Source: Albula goreensis (Eukaryota; Chordata; Actinopteri; Albuliformes; Albulidae). Taken from it: a stretch of DNA of 64,000 nt. The notes beneath the pieces were generated by a model that saw only the letters and a list, made by a program, of their open reading frames with translations, was not told the DNA's origin and made no database searches. The DNA is taken from assembly GCA_022829145.1 (NCBI GenBank), contig CM040758.1, positions 16,658,628 to 16,722,627 on the forward strand, read 5' to 3'. This document shows, piece after piece, positions 39,437 through 53,091 of the stretch (positions within the stretch are counted from its first letter, which is position 1; each line of letters begins with the position of its first letter). Position numbers and translations under genes: made by a program.

Positions 39437-39477
<41 letters not shown>
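39407..39477. repeat. (TG)n ending in (GC)5, alternating purine-pyrimidine tract
   Basis: About 70 bp of TG repeats with two interruptions, ending tgtgtgcgcgcgcgcatg. Alternating purine-pyrimidine with a CG core is the classic Z-DNA-prone sequence. Confidence 0.95.
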
Positions 39478-42359
39478 TGATAATACATATATAGCGGGGA
39501 ATACAAGGTATAAAAAGATACCTTGTAAAAAAAAAAGAACTTATAATAATATAAATAAATTTTTTGTGAATAAAAAAGCCTGAACCATTGTGACCTGTTC
39601 CTGCACTCCATGGCAGTTTCCCTGACCTGCTGCACAGTTAGGTCACACACACCTGGGGTGCGCTGGAAGAAATCACCTTAGCAAGCAGCTTCAGTTTGGA
39701 TGGATAATCTGCTTCAGGCCCAGGTGAGTGAAAGTGCATGTGTTTATCCAGTGCAAAATGCAACAGCGGAAATTTCTTGTGATAAAGGTAGCAAGGTTTT
39801 TTATGTGTCATCAGTATTTTGCACTAAAAAATAAGCCATCGTTTCACTTCCGAGCTGTAAGCTGGTGACATATGCAGTCAGCACCATCCATTACGTTCAC
39901 TCTGATGTGATGCAACAAAAGCAGGAAGTGCAAAGTCCCAGGTTTGAGTATATTTTGCTCTCTCGCACAGCCTGCGAGAAAATGTACAAGCAAAGCTAAC
40001 AGCCTGGCTAAATTATTTTCAGACACTCTGTATAGGAGTTTGTGTAGGTCAGGGGTTCTCTAACTCGGTTGTTCCTTGCTTTAAATTCTGTTGTCTAATA
40101 TGATCCTGCAAATGCCACATCATGTCAGATTTAGATATTTATGTTGAAAACGATGACTTTTACATTTTCGTTTGGCTTTATTCAGTTAGATCACTTCTCA
40201 GACAACTAATGGTTTAATTCTTGTTAATGAATTTTAATATGTTGGTTCAAACGATTCCTCTTGAAAATGATTAAAATGTTAATGGATTTTGTTCATTGAT
40301 AGACTTACAGCTGAAATAAGTGAAGTGCAAAATGCAGTGAAGCATGGAAATTTGGCCATTGAGACAAAATTTCCACCAAAAACCATTTGTGTGAAATTAA
40401 GAGCTCAAAAAACAAATGTAGTGATGTTTTAAAGCTGGCTTGCAGTAAAATATGTGTAAGCACAATATTATGGAGTATGAACATTTTTGCAACATTACCA
40501 AAGGGATTGGGTGGAATGAAAACCAGAATACACTGGAAACGAGCTTGGGTTCCCCTGCCATGCCATACCAAAGTAAGAATAGAGTGTAAAGATCTGAGTT
40601 CAAAGAAAAAAACTAGCAGTTTATGATGCAGGCGGACAGTGCTGACTGTAAGTCATTTTCAGGGAGGCATTTGCTTGTCTATGCTTTATTCACAATAGCA
40701 TTCTCTCTCTCTGATTTTTTTTTTTAATTCAACTTAAATGTCAATTTTATTAGTATGGCAGATTTTACAGTTCATATTGCCAAAATCAAAACAATAATAT
40801 ACACTACACTTAAAAGAAAATAACAAGAACAAGAGAAATAGCACCCTCTCTTTCTAATCTGATACACTCTGGTGGAACATATTAAAACAGTCAAATACAT
40901 GTTCTATGGTCAATAATGTTTTATTATTCCCTGAGACATCTCAGCATGATCATAAAAATCATAATCAAATATCTACAGTGTAACCATGGTGAGTCTGTGC
41001 AGTACCAGCTTGTGTGATAGAATGGAAGCATTTTTGGTATGATGAATAAAATCCTTGTCCAACTTAAAATGTATGGCCAGTTCTGCCCCAGTCTGAAAGG
41101 TGAGCTATCACTTGATGGATCATCACAAACTGAAACACAAATTGCTGCAATGGTGTCATATTGTTAGAATGTCAGGTGAGGCACAATGCTGATGCACTGG
41201 GTCAGTGCAGACCTGATCTGCAACTATAGTCTGATTTGCTTTCCACATATCCTTCCTGATTTGCAGGTAATGCTGTACAACATTGCTCTCAATTGAATGA
41301 TAGGTTCAGAAAAAAAGTTAATGAGCTATGGAACTGGGAGTTGATGGAAATGCATATCAATTGAATCGACACTTTAGCAATGACCCCCCACCCCAACGCT
41401 CTCCCATGTAAAAGAAATGTCATCTGTCATCCAACTGGTTTGAATCCAGACCTGTGGAGCCCAGTCATTTTCAAATATTCATAGCTTACAGAATTGGGTT
41501 CAGCTCAGAATATCTATTTAATAGAGTTTTACATGCTGTATTTGCCCAGCACCCCTGTGTCTGTTACACTTGTTTGGGTGTGAAGAGTACTTATAAAGCT
41601 AGTGCATGACTCATGGGGTTAGATTTCTTTTTGTCTTGTGAACAAGATTCTACAGAACTGTGTCCAAATCTTGCTTGTCCAGGCTTTCTGAGGTGCATTC
41701 AGAGAGAAAAACAAACATACTTTGGACAAAGTTAAAATACAAAAATCAGATGATAGTACTGTACTTGAACTCCAAAATTACTATATTTCACAAGGTTTAC
41801 CTGTGAAATGGTTTACCTTGTTGGTTTGCATGATATGCATTATGTTTATTTAGCATAAAGCCCCCTGCAGAGAGTTTGCAGGATATCTATTTATTATCTG
41901 AGGAGTATAAATAATAGCTCTTTGGTAATTGGCAGGCGTTGTCAAAAGGTTGCTCCACAGTAATCGCAGTATCAACGCCAAACACGCGGGTCATTATCAT
42001 ACAGGATTATGTAAAAGACTGACAATACCTTCCATTCAGCCCAGCACAATGGCCTTTTCTAAAGCAGATTCGATTAAAGTGTTTGCCAAACCGACTCTTG
42101 CCATCCATTTAACAATTTTAAACCCTTATGTAACAGTAGGGTTGTTGGATTAAAAAATCTATACAAACCAGACAACATATACAAATCTTAGAAAATATAG
42201 ACATGCTGCATAGAATTTGAACTCTTTTAAATGGTAAGCCTTCTAGTGCTAACTGCCTGCTGAATGTTGGCCACAATGAAAATGTAGAATTTGTGATAGC
42301 CTATAGCTATTTAAAAATGATTCTAAAGAATTCTGGATGACGTATTAAATACATTTTAA

Positions 42360-43200
42360 TGTATAGAGCTGTGACAACAATGATTTGGTTTTGGCGGCAG
42401 TCGAATGCGCTCTTTTTCCAACGGCCCTGTTTTCCGTTGATCCGAATCCCATGGAAATTGTGCCGGGATTACGCACAAAAGGAGCATTTGCGACAGGGAT
42501 TTGCATGTTTGGATTATCAGAGCCATGTAATAGAGCAGTGTGCGCACAGAAAGTCGCCGCCTTCTCCGGATGCCCATAAAATGAGAACGATCCTTCTTTC
42601 AGATATAGACGGAGAGTAATCTGTCAACCTAGATCGCTCCGTTCATAAATTCATTGCGGTTTCTCTATCAGGAAGAAACAGACTCCTCAAAGTCTGTGTT
42701 ATCAGTGTACAGTTCAGCACCATGCACGAACAATCTGTTGGGAGCAACGCGCAATATTCATTCTTATTTGCATCTCGGATGCACGAGGAAAGAGGGGAAG
42801 GAGAGAAGACAGACAGAAAGCCAGCATTCAACACTCATTGCAGTCTCAAGTACTTTTCTCTCCTTTATTTCCCCACATTTCTGTTTCGCGCAAACTCCGT
42901 GATCCCCCAGCTTGTATGTATTCTGACTCTCAGAATACATTTACTTATCTAACAGAAGCATGCGCTTTCTCTCAGATTTAGAGTTTTAAGAATTGCCCTT
43001 GGGGCAATACGCGTCTCTTATCGTCAGATCTGGATGATGTCACGCTTTTCTTGCGAGAGCGCTTAAATCGGCTCCAAGTGCCTCTCTCTTTGGAGTGGGG
43101 AGGCGTTCAGTTTTTCAAAGCTTGTAGAATTCCCATGGCCTTGGAAAAAGCTATTCAAGATGAAGCGGGTTAAGAAAACGCATGGAAGGCAGATCCGGCC
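42360..43200. promoter_or_regulatory. CpG-rich block about 7 kb upstream of fat1
   Basis: CpGs are clustered across about 800 bp (ggcggcagtcgaatgcgctc, gccgggattacgcac, aagtcgccgccttctccgg, aacgcgcaat, ttcgcgcaaactccg, atacgcgtctcttatcg, tgcgagagcgc), unlike the CpG-poor flanks. It includes an octamer ATTTGCAT at about 42497-42504 and a CRE-like TGATGTCACG at about 43033-43042. No coding frame is recognised. It could be the promoter of an unannotated, possibly non-coding transcript, or a distal enhancer. Confidence 0.4.
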
Positions 43201-44426
43201 AAGACCTTCCCGCCCTCTTAATTATTTAGCCTATTGCAAGAATAGAATTATGAATACAGCTCGAATGGAAAATATGCAAACATTTATTTTAAAAACAGAT
43301 AACATTAATATAAGCATATTGATCTCTTCCTGAATAGTATTGCCAAGGCTGATGCGTGGAAAGAACTTTAAGATAGCTGGCTGTTAAAATTTGAGTAAGA
43401 TACCACAAAGTCCATCAGCAAACATCAATTCAATATTGTGAAAAACACTATGCACAAAAACATTTATATATGTTTTGCAATATACAGATAATCAAAGCCT
43501 GGATTTTAAAAGCTAGCTGTTCCAAGATGATGCTGATGCAGGTTTTCTAATGTAAAAATGAAGATTACTCCAGAACCTAGGAGCTTTAACTGGAGAGAAA
43601 GGTTCCCTTTGTCTCAAGCCTTGACCTTTAACCTACACTGGAACAACCAACAATGATTTGATGACATATGAGGGTGACAGGCATATTGGTAAGATGGCAG
43701 ACATATTGTGATGTCTTCCCACCTATCGGTTCTGGTGCCGAATGATGGAAAACTTTGCGAGTCATAATACAATTTCAAAGGCAACCCTGAGTACAATTAG
43801 GTGTCAGTGCGAGGAAGCTAAAACTGGGGTGATGTGTGATCTCCTGGTTATCCTTATTAACTGCCTGGCAGCTGAATTTTGTACTGCCTGGAGTCTTGCC
43901 ACAGCTTAAACAAGTATGAAGAGAATTGCAGTTGTGTAAACACAGTGGTACAAAAGAATTTACGATATTCTAGGATGCTGCAATGACAAGATAGTATATA
44001 TACCATCTTAACATTGCTGAGGAGACATTTCACTATCACCATAAAGCATTAAGTCTATTAGTCCTTAACATAAGGACATATCTTTTATATTATTGAATAG
44101 TTATTATAGCTCGTTCTACAAGCCCTCAGCTGATGTGACCTTTGTAAGCTACTGGACTGCAGTGCTGTCCTGTGCATATGGACACATGCTCACTGACCGC
44201 ACCAGCCATCAGAATGAAGTGGCCTACCCTTTTAAGCACCTAACCTGTCTGTACCTTTTCAAAATAAAATCTTCTACTTGTTGGATATTGCATGATAACA
44301 TACACTTATCTCCATTACATTCCATAAAATGCAATAATGTGGATGGAATTGTTTCATGTGTTGGATTCTGAACATCTGCTAACAGAGACAAGACACACTG
44401 AACATTTGACAAGGCCCCATATGATT

Positions 44427-44537
<111 letters not shown>

Positions 44538-46166
44538 TGACTAAACATGTTTTACTCACACGTAATGCTGCCAAGAGTGAATCATTAAGTTTTGCTGGAG
44601 ATCACACAGACTATCCCTTCTCCTGCAGGGCTATAAAAAATTGAGTCACTTCCAGTGTGTTTCTCTTACCTGCAGCCTGTCCATATTAGGTGCCTCAGGC
44701 TGATATGGCTTGTAGCACCATGGTTTAGGCCTGTGTTTCATGTAATGACTGTGTTTGTAACAAGCCAATACATACTGGTAAGCTTCAAACAGTCAGGTCT
44801 CTGTTGGTTGATCAATTAATCAAATTGATAATAAGTCAAGTATTGCTAAGCAGAGAGTGTTTAGCAAATTCATTATCATAATACTGAATTTCAGATGGAA
44901 CTGATTTGCCCCAGGTGTAAAATGGGGGGATGAATAAAGATGTCTAATCAGTGGCAGCGCAGAAAAAATCCAGATACATAAAAGTGAAGATACCTGCTCT
45001 CAGATAGGCAACAGACTCTGAGACCCAGTTTGACATAATAAAAACCTAAACCTAATCCTTTTAGAAACTACACACAAAATACGCAGTGTGCACTTTGTCT
45101 TTACCTCCAGAGGAGCCAAATGTCATGACAAAACTGAAAATCAGTTCTGCTTTGCCGGTGTGTCAAAAAGCAGGAAAAATCTGGACGCATGACGCAACCC
45201 TGAGCATTACAGCCCAGATGCTACACGAATCATTGCGGCTTGCATTAAAACGGAGGCTTTTTTTTGTCCATGGCATTCATAAATGATAAATTCAACATTC
45301 TCCTAGGAGCCCAAGACTGAGGTTTCTCATTATTGCATGGGTAGATGCCATTCGCTGACATATGTTTAGTGCATTCTTCCGAAGAAAAACATCCACTCTT
45401 CTCAGAATATATCAAACAAAAGGTTAGCCGCCCTCTCCCCAAGGACATTTTTATTTTTAGGGGCTTCAACCACTTCTGTGTCATTTCCACAACACAACAC
45501 AACACATCTCTCTCCAGGTACCATGACAGCCTGTTGTTCCCCCTGCTAGTAATTAAGGAAAATTACATTTGAAACTATGACTTATCACACACACACATAG
45601 CATGTTCATCCTTTTTCTAATTTAATTTAACTTGACAGGGTAATTGTATGCAATTCACATCAATGTCACAATGCCAATACATAATGTACATCTAATGTCT
45701 TTACACAAGACTTGAACAATTCATTACACACTTTTGAAATGAATACTGATGTCCACATTCTAAGCTTTTTTGTAGATCTATATTTCACTGCTGGTAGAAG
45801 ATTATATTAGTTATCCAAAGGACCCAAAGGAGATACGGAGATTTTTTCCTCGTTGATCGGCAGTGTGTTGTGAAGATTCAATGACACATGAGGTCTTTTA
45901 AGACACAAACCTTCAAATAAATAATTCATTTACATGGAAGATTTATTTTTTCAGAATGACTTAATGCTAAGTTTGCAAACACACAGCTTAGTAAGATCAG
46001 AATGTGTCAGTAAAGAAGAGCTGTGTGAATCACTTGAGAGAAGAACAGTCTCTGCTAAGCAATCACAGAGCAACTGCTCTATAAGCACTGTAACAACCAT
46101 TCAAGGGCAATGATAATACCGTTGTATCCATTATACCATGTACAATACCATAATATGTGAGGAAAA

Positions 46167-46209
46167 AACAAACAAACAAACAAACAATGAATGAATGAAT
46201 GAATGAATA
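46167..46209. repeat. (AAAC)n/(AATG)n compound microsatellite
   Basis: About five AAAC units directly followed by about five AATG units. Confidence 0.95.
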
Positions 46210-47751
46210 AATTACAGTTTGTATTAATTTGCTCTATGCATACATTTAAGAGTGAGGCCTCCAGTGGACCAAGCAAACTGCATTGTCTTGTTTTTTAAGT
46301 GTATTTACTCATTGATATCTAGAGAAGGACAAAGCCCCATTATTTTTTTCCCAATCCTGGTTCACTGAGTGCAATCCAACCGTGTCCCACCTCCCAAATC
46401 CCTGCTGGCCTCCACTGATGTGACACATGACTTATTCCAAACTCGCACGCACAGAGGGGCAGTCAGGGGCTTGACTTCCCACATGCCCTCCGCTGGCTGA
46501 GCGGACATCCAGGCCTAAGTGTCTGTTTCGCTCTCTCTCTTCCTCTCCCTCCTTCAATTAATGTGCACAAGAATACAAATCCAATTAGTGTCTACTAAGA
46601 TGAGACGGTGGCAGGGTGCTGCCTCTTCTTCTTTTTCTTTCGATATGTCTCTCAGCCTGGGCACTGTTGTTTCTCACCATTCCCTTTTTCCTGCAGAAAA
46701 AAAGCTATTCATTGGGGCCTGAGAATGGGACTAAAGTAAGGGTTCAATCTGCAAGTAGTGAGAGCGGGTGGCCCAGAAGTGCGGGTGCCTGTATGTCAGT
46801 CCCAGTGAGCCGCATGTGTCCTTGAGCAAGCCTAATAAAGAGAACGATAAACTTCACTGTCCCCTATGATGCACAAGGGCAATTTGGTCAAGAATCAGAA
46901 TGCTTGCCAATAATTACTCCTCCCCCTCATTGTTTTTGCTGAGGATTGTGGGTCTGTTTCCCAGATGGGCCATAGTACCTGGGAGGAAGGTGCTTTTGTT
47001 GAATTGTTTTAAATCCAAGCTTCCATAAATGGATGGTGTGTAGAAAAACATAAAAATGTAAGCCCCATGAAAGTTGCATAGGATAAGGAAATCTGCAGAG
47101 TAAACAAGCCAGAATATGAATCCCCAGTTAGTGTATCTGCCCTGATATACAGTAGAAAGATTGGTGGGGGGGGTGGTCTTATCTCCTCTTTGTGAGTATT
47201 TGACTGATTTTGCAGATGTTTAAGCCTTTGACAGTCTTCCACATGTACCCTTTAGCATTCTAATGACTAATCAACTGGTGGCCTGGTTAGAAAGGAGGCC
47301 AGAGGGGAAGGGGTTGAGAAAGAGGGTTGTGCTGAACAACAGCAGTACCGAACCATACACCTGTATCCCGTCAGCACATAGAAATTGTATTGACTCAACA
47401 CATATGCACTTCAGTGCACATGACCACTCTCCTTTACTTTTGCTTATATTTTGTGTAGTCAAACAAAGAACATGTATAGCTACATTATCCAGTACCATAG
47501 CACTTTAAACAGACTGGCACAAGGCTATCAGTGATAACAAATTTCCATATTCTGTTATTCAGAAAAGCATGCACTATACAACGATAAACCTCATTTTCAA
47601 ATACAGTGATGGCAAATCCTTTACTTTTAAAAGTTTCAAATACTGTTGGATGAGGTTATGTAACATTCAATTTACTATGTGCTTTTGTGATGAACAAAAA
47701 GAAAAAGAAAAAGAAACAATGGCAGCAAAAACATTATTTGACAGTGAAATA

Positions 47752-47870
47752 CAGTCACTGTCAAACCTGACCTTCTCAAACTCCTGGGATCAATAGACAC
47801 CTGTCTTGACAGTACTACTATTATCCAGCATTTCATTTTTTGACACATGCCTCAAGGATGGTGAAAAAGA
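47752..47870 (+). repeat. diverged dispersed repeat, copy A
   Basis: Shares order and much sequence with 54430-54550: tgtcaaacct, gaccttctcaa, atcaatagac, tgacag, tttcattttt, ttgacaca, ggatggt. By eye roughly three quarters identical with small indels. The family is not identified. Confidence 0.6.
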
Positions 47871-48850
47871 ACCTTTAAAATAATATTAATAACAATAATA
47901 ATAATAACTTTAAGATGCTTTAGTCATTACAGTTGAAGCTCTGTTTGCAAGTGTAATATGACACTGTGCATTACTTCAATACTGTAGAAACAATAACAGC
48001 CAGAAGGGCACTGAATCCAATGGTGTTACATTAAAATAATACAGCACTGTTCACAAGTATCCTTACAAGCAACATGCTGTGCTGTGATACATCATAGTTA
48101 AGTGATGATGGAGCCTGAGTATGACCTGTAAAATAACATTACCAGCCCACAAAATGGGCATGCATGGGCAACAGCTTCATCAGTGGCCGTGCCGCTGCCT
48201 TTGAATCCAGGGAGGACATGCTCTCACATGGAAAACTCCCTGCAGCTAGGGTTGCTGAACTCTTCTGCGCAAAAACACTGTAGATTGCTCTTCAAAAGTC
48301 ACGTTTTTAGGCAAGTGTTTCTGGGGTGCAGGGCAAGAGCTTCAGCATACTTCCCACATGTTTTAGCACATTGATAAACTGAACTCTGATAGCATGGCTT
48401 TGGATTGCCGTATATAAATTTCACTTTGTAATTACTGTTCTGATCACTGATAAGTTACACTTGCTGGCCCAACTGACTTGAATACTTCTTGGCTGGTGAT
48501 GACACAAGACCCTGTGATTCATAGGCACAGACTTGCATTATCTTGCATCTGAATACAAGGTTCACTGCTAATCTTTTGAATGCTTTAGTTTCTGTAAATG
48601 GACATGGTATTGGTTCTAAGTTGCCACAGGAATTGAGATATATTTGGAGTATATGCGTTGGTTTACATATGCACACATACACATTAGGTATGTATAGAGC
48701 ATGTATGCTCATATATGCACACAAATGTGCATTTATCGCACTTATGTTCATATGCATAGACATATGTATGTGTTACTGTATGTGCTTGTGCATGTGTGCG
48801 TGTGTGTGTGTGTGTGTGTGTTTGTGGGGCAGATGTGTGTGTGTGTGTGT

Positions 48851-48900
<50 letters not shown>

Positions 48901-51900
48901 AAAGAGAGAGAGAGAGTGTAGGATAGCTGTTTGTGTAAAACTGAGTGGGTGTGTTTGTAAGAGTGTATGTCTGTGTGTGAATGAATGAGTGTGTCAGCGG
49001 CTTCGTGTGTGACTGAGTGAGTGTGTGTGTTCAGTGAGCCAGGCTTCACGTGTCTCCGCTGTGCAGAGGCGTGTAGGAGCTGCAGGTGAGGTGAGAGGCT
49101 TGGGAGTCTCAGCTTAGCTGCCAGTGTGAGTGATGAAGAACTATGAGGATCTCAGTCCTGCATCAAACATGTTTTTCCTCCCCCCATGTCTCCTTCATTC
49201 CACAAAATGTCAGGCACTTGCCTACAAGATCCAATTCAATGCACCCACAACTGACTGTCAGTACAGGCCTTACATTAGCAGTTTCTTTATCCAACTGATT
49301 GAATATGTATCTGTGCGTCTATGTGTGTATGAGATATATATGTGGGAAGTGAATATGTTCGAGGGGGAGAGGTTTATCACTTCATTTGTCTCTGTGTTGT
49401 TGTATGCTGGGTGGCAATGTACTGGAGACAAGCTGGGTTTTTCTCTGAAAAGACCTGTCACAACAGCTCGCTCTCATGGCGTGAAGGGAAGGAGACCGTC
49501 ATACAGCTTCAGGACAGAACAGTTTTCCTCCCTCTTTGGCCTGTGAAATTCACTGTGCACCTTGTCTATACTGCACTCTGATGATTTGGTGACTGCTTTT
49601 TGCTTTTAAGCATACCTCTGTGGTGCATCTGTTTTCTGTTGCTGGTGATTTGCTCAACAATGTGATTTTTTTCTTAACACTGATGATCAACAAAATATAT
49701 TAATTCAACAGTCATGTGGGAAGGGGATAATGACACAAAAGCTACTGTAATTATATAGAAATAGGAGCTAAATTATCCTTAAATTACCATTAAACCCTTA
49801 TGGTAAATATATTTTTATTATCATAATATGCATATAGAGAGCATTTAGTTCGGCAAGCACAAATCAAGATGGGTATTTTGTGGTAGGATGTATGTGTGTA
49901 AAATTGTAGGCATAGCGGCTGTGTGAATAAGTGGAAGGGGTGTGTATGCGTACACACGTCTGTACAGATGTGTGATTATGCACAATCTTCTGTGAGAGGT
50001 TCAGTTTTATGGAATTATATTTCACACTACCCCATTCACAGCTCAATACTCCCCTTAGATCACGACTTCCCACAGAAGGGATTTTCCCCATAGAGCCAGG
50101 GAAAGCTTTGCCTTCAATGCCTGCGCGTGTGTAATTCCCCTCTAGTGAAACTGTACATTAGCACAGAAAGCCCAGAAATGAATGGTTGGCTAATGAAAAA
50201 TGCATTTGCTCAGAGTCTTTATCCCCAGCTGAGAGGTCTGTGTGAAAGACAAGGCCAGAAAAAGACCCATAAGAAGCTCAAATCTGTTACTGCTTTGTTT
50301 CACTCTTCTCTCGTTCTGTCTTTGTCTCATCCACCATAGGTCTCTATGCCTCTTTTGCATCATTCTGTTTGCTCCAATCCAATGCACTGGCTGGTGATTA
50401 TAGCAGATTTTACTCGTTTGCTGTCAGTTAATCTGAGATGTGTTTACCAGTGGTCCTAATATGATTGTGTAAGGTGCAGTATATGGATTTGCACATCCTT
50501 TCATGAGAAAAATTATCTGTGTACAAGCTGCAACTGACACTTTTAATTGTTACTTTTTTTGATCATTTGCTGGTTTGAGATTCCTTTCTGGACTCCAGTA
50601 GCACCTCCACACTGCACAGATTCGCACCCTGGTGTTACCAGGTGTTTACATGTTTAGTATCACAGCTTCTCAGTGAATAATAGTTTAGAGTTTATTCATA
50701 TGGCATCACTCAAGACACCCACATGCGCATCCACAAGCTGCTCTAGGCTGAAAGCTGGCTTTCATGGCCTCATAATAGGACAGTCAACCAAGTGACTCCT
50801 GTGATGCGATTACAATGCATACAATAATTCACTGGGGTTCTTAAGGTGGAGGGTCCCTTCCAGAATTAATAAGTTGTTGTTATCATTGTACTTTTTTGTA
50901 AAAGGCTAAATAATTGAAGAGCTGCTCTTACCTAGCTGATCTTGCTGAAAGCTTATTTTGTTGTTGTAATGATGCTGCATGAATCAATGTGTTGTGACAG
51001 CTGGGTTCTTTAGTTGTGAAAAGGCTTTTCAGTCATTTTCATTTCAGTTGAACTTTCCCCCCTTTTGCAGTCCACAGCAGAAAGAAGGAGTGATACTCCG
51101 GTGACCTCGATGTCATTTTTCCACTTGAAAATGAAAAAGTTCAGTTCCGGGTTTTTCGGGTTTTCAGTTCTATCTGTTCAAAGAAAAGAAGAAAAAAAAA
51201 TCAGTCATCTATCCATTCTATAGCAGAATGAATTCATTGTGCTGTTATACTGATAACTCATAAGGTTGGAGCTCCCAAAGGGTGAAAATCCAATACAACA
51301 GTAAATATCCTTGCGAGGTTCATCTAAACAATCCTGGTTTGTTTGTCTATGAGGGATCAGCAGCATTGGAGGGTCGCTGAAATTGTCCCTGGGAACACAT
51401 CTGTGCTGGATTAATGGTTATAATTTCATCTTCACTCTGAAGGAGGGGTGAGAAAACCCTCAGTTTGCCTTGTTTTTTTTTTCTTGTGCTTAGTCACCGG
51501 CAGCTGTTGTATTCCAGTTTATATCCAGTACTATTTGTCCATTAGTGACCAAGGCTCTAATTACTCAAACCTGACATGGCCTGAAATTGCATGTTGTTAG
51601 TAAAGCACTGGAGCCTCTGAGTGCCAGAGCCTGTCAATGTTTTCTTGCTGTGAGACGGTTGTTTTCAAGTCCACTCATGATGCCAGTTACCATTACCAGA
51701 GCCATTACCCACAATCCATGGCTTTTAACACTGACTGTGAAGCAAAGCAATAATAGGCAGTACTATCGAATGACTTGAACATGCTCTGAACTACCAGCCT
51801 TCCTGGGTCAAGTGAGACACATTTAGCCAATTAGTTAAATAATTACGGATAATTTGTGTCCTGGAACTATGCCACTGTCCTTTTATCTCTTATGTTTGGA

Positions 51901-53070
51901 GAATATACAGCATGTTTGCTTTATGAAATGGGGAATTACTATGCTTCAGTTTGTTTTAAACCTGGGAGTTATTCTTCTAATCAAATTAACCTTGCCCTTT
52001 TGATAAAATCTGAATTATGTTTGGTGAATACCTACCAAAATATCATCGACAATCAATTTGAAAGTAAAGCTCTGCTTGAGATTAGGAAATTAACAATCAT
52101 TGAGCGCCTTGACAGAAAAGAAACATGTATGGGCAGAGGTTTATGGGCAGAGTTGGGTACTGCAGTTTAGTGTGTATTTTAATCCATCCGTGAAAGGTGA
52201 GGGAAAATGTCAAATGATTCATAAAAATATTTCAATGCCTTCCTTTCAGTCATGTTTCCACAAGTGGTTGGCATTGAAAGGTAACCAAAGAATGCAATAA
52301 ATCTGTTAACATTTTTGGTGTAGGTGTAGCTCTCAGAGTCATGAGGACATATAATTGGATAATGATGGCAATGGGAGTCTAAAGTAACTCTCCAGCAAAA
52401 ATTTACAACTGTTGTACTTGCATGATATCAAAAGAACCATCAAAACTTCATTTGCAATGTGAACATGAAACTTGCATTATCATTTCTGATTTTTAATGAG
52501 AATTATCCATCTTGGAATTTTGTCAAAAATGTAATTTGTAAGGCACACAAAATTATTTTCATTAATGTATTTGGCCAGCACTGTTACTGTTTGCCAGAAT
52601 AACTCACAAGATTAATCACGTTCTTAATGTTAACCTATGTATTTGTCACTGTTCAATTACATTTAAAAACATTTTTTTCTAATAGAAGTTGATTCTTTGG
52701 GCTTGTGTGTTAAAAATAATGGGGTTAAGATCAAAAGAATGTCAGTGAGGACATCTTTATCAGATGTTCAATGAATCCAGTGAATGTCCCTGCCCTTGTT
52801 GCTAATTAGTGTAACAGTGAATATTCATGAAGAGCTATTGTCACAGACATCTATAGCCAGAGCAGGGAACATTCTCACTGCAGTGAGCCAAATTCTGTCG
52901 ATTTTTGCTCCAGCCAAGCTTGAGAGCACTATTTCAGTTTGTGTTTGAATATGCAGAGTCTGTCATCAAATCTTGTTATTGTTTGAATGGAGACATTCTC
53001 CTTAATAAACCTTATTAATTTAAACAATCATACCATCATCCATTTGAATGGAGAGAAAACCAGATATGAC
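47871..53070. other. upstream intergenic DNA, no gene recognised
   Basis: Apart from the TG microsatellite, unique-looking AT-rich DNA. A stretch at about 52795-52990 with homeodomain-like cores (gctaattagtg, gaatattcatgaag) looks non-random, but no exon is recognised. Confidence 0.6.
48791..48917. repeat. (TG)n/(GA)n compound microsatellite
   Basis: Three TG blocks separated by tttgtggggcaga and ggtg, ending in a GA-rich tract. TG-rich degenerate sequence continues to about 49035. Confidence 0.95.
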
Positions 53071-53091
53071 CTATAGCAGTGCTCACTAGCA

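Larger units (their letters stand above)
35161..42359. other. upstream intergenic DNA, no gene recognised
   Basis: Contains the (ATT)n run, the 101-bp duplication, the Tc1-like fossil and two TG/CA microsatellites. No frame shows a recognisable protein domain or splice-bounded exon. The 36820-37050 stretch is of ordinary composition and unidentified. Confidence 0.65.
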
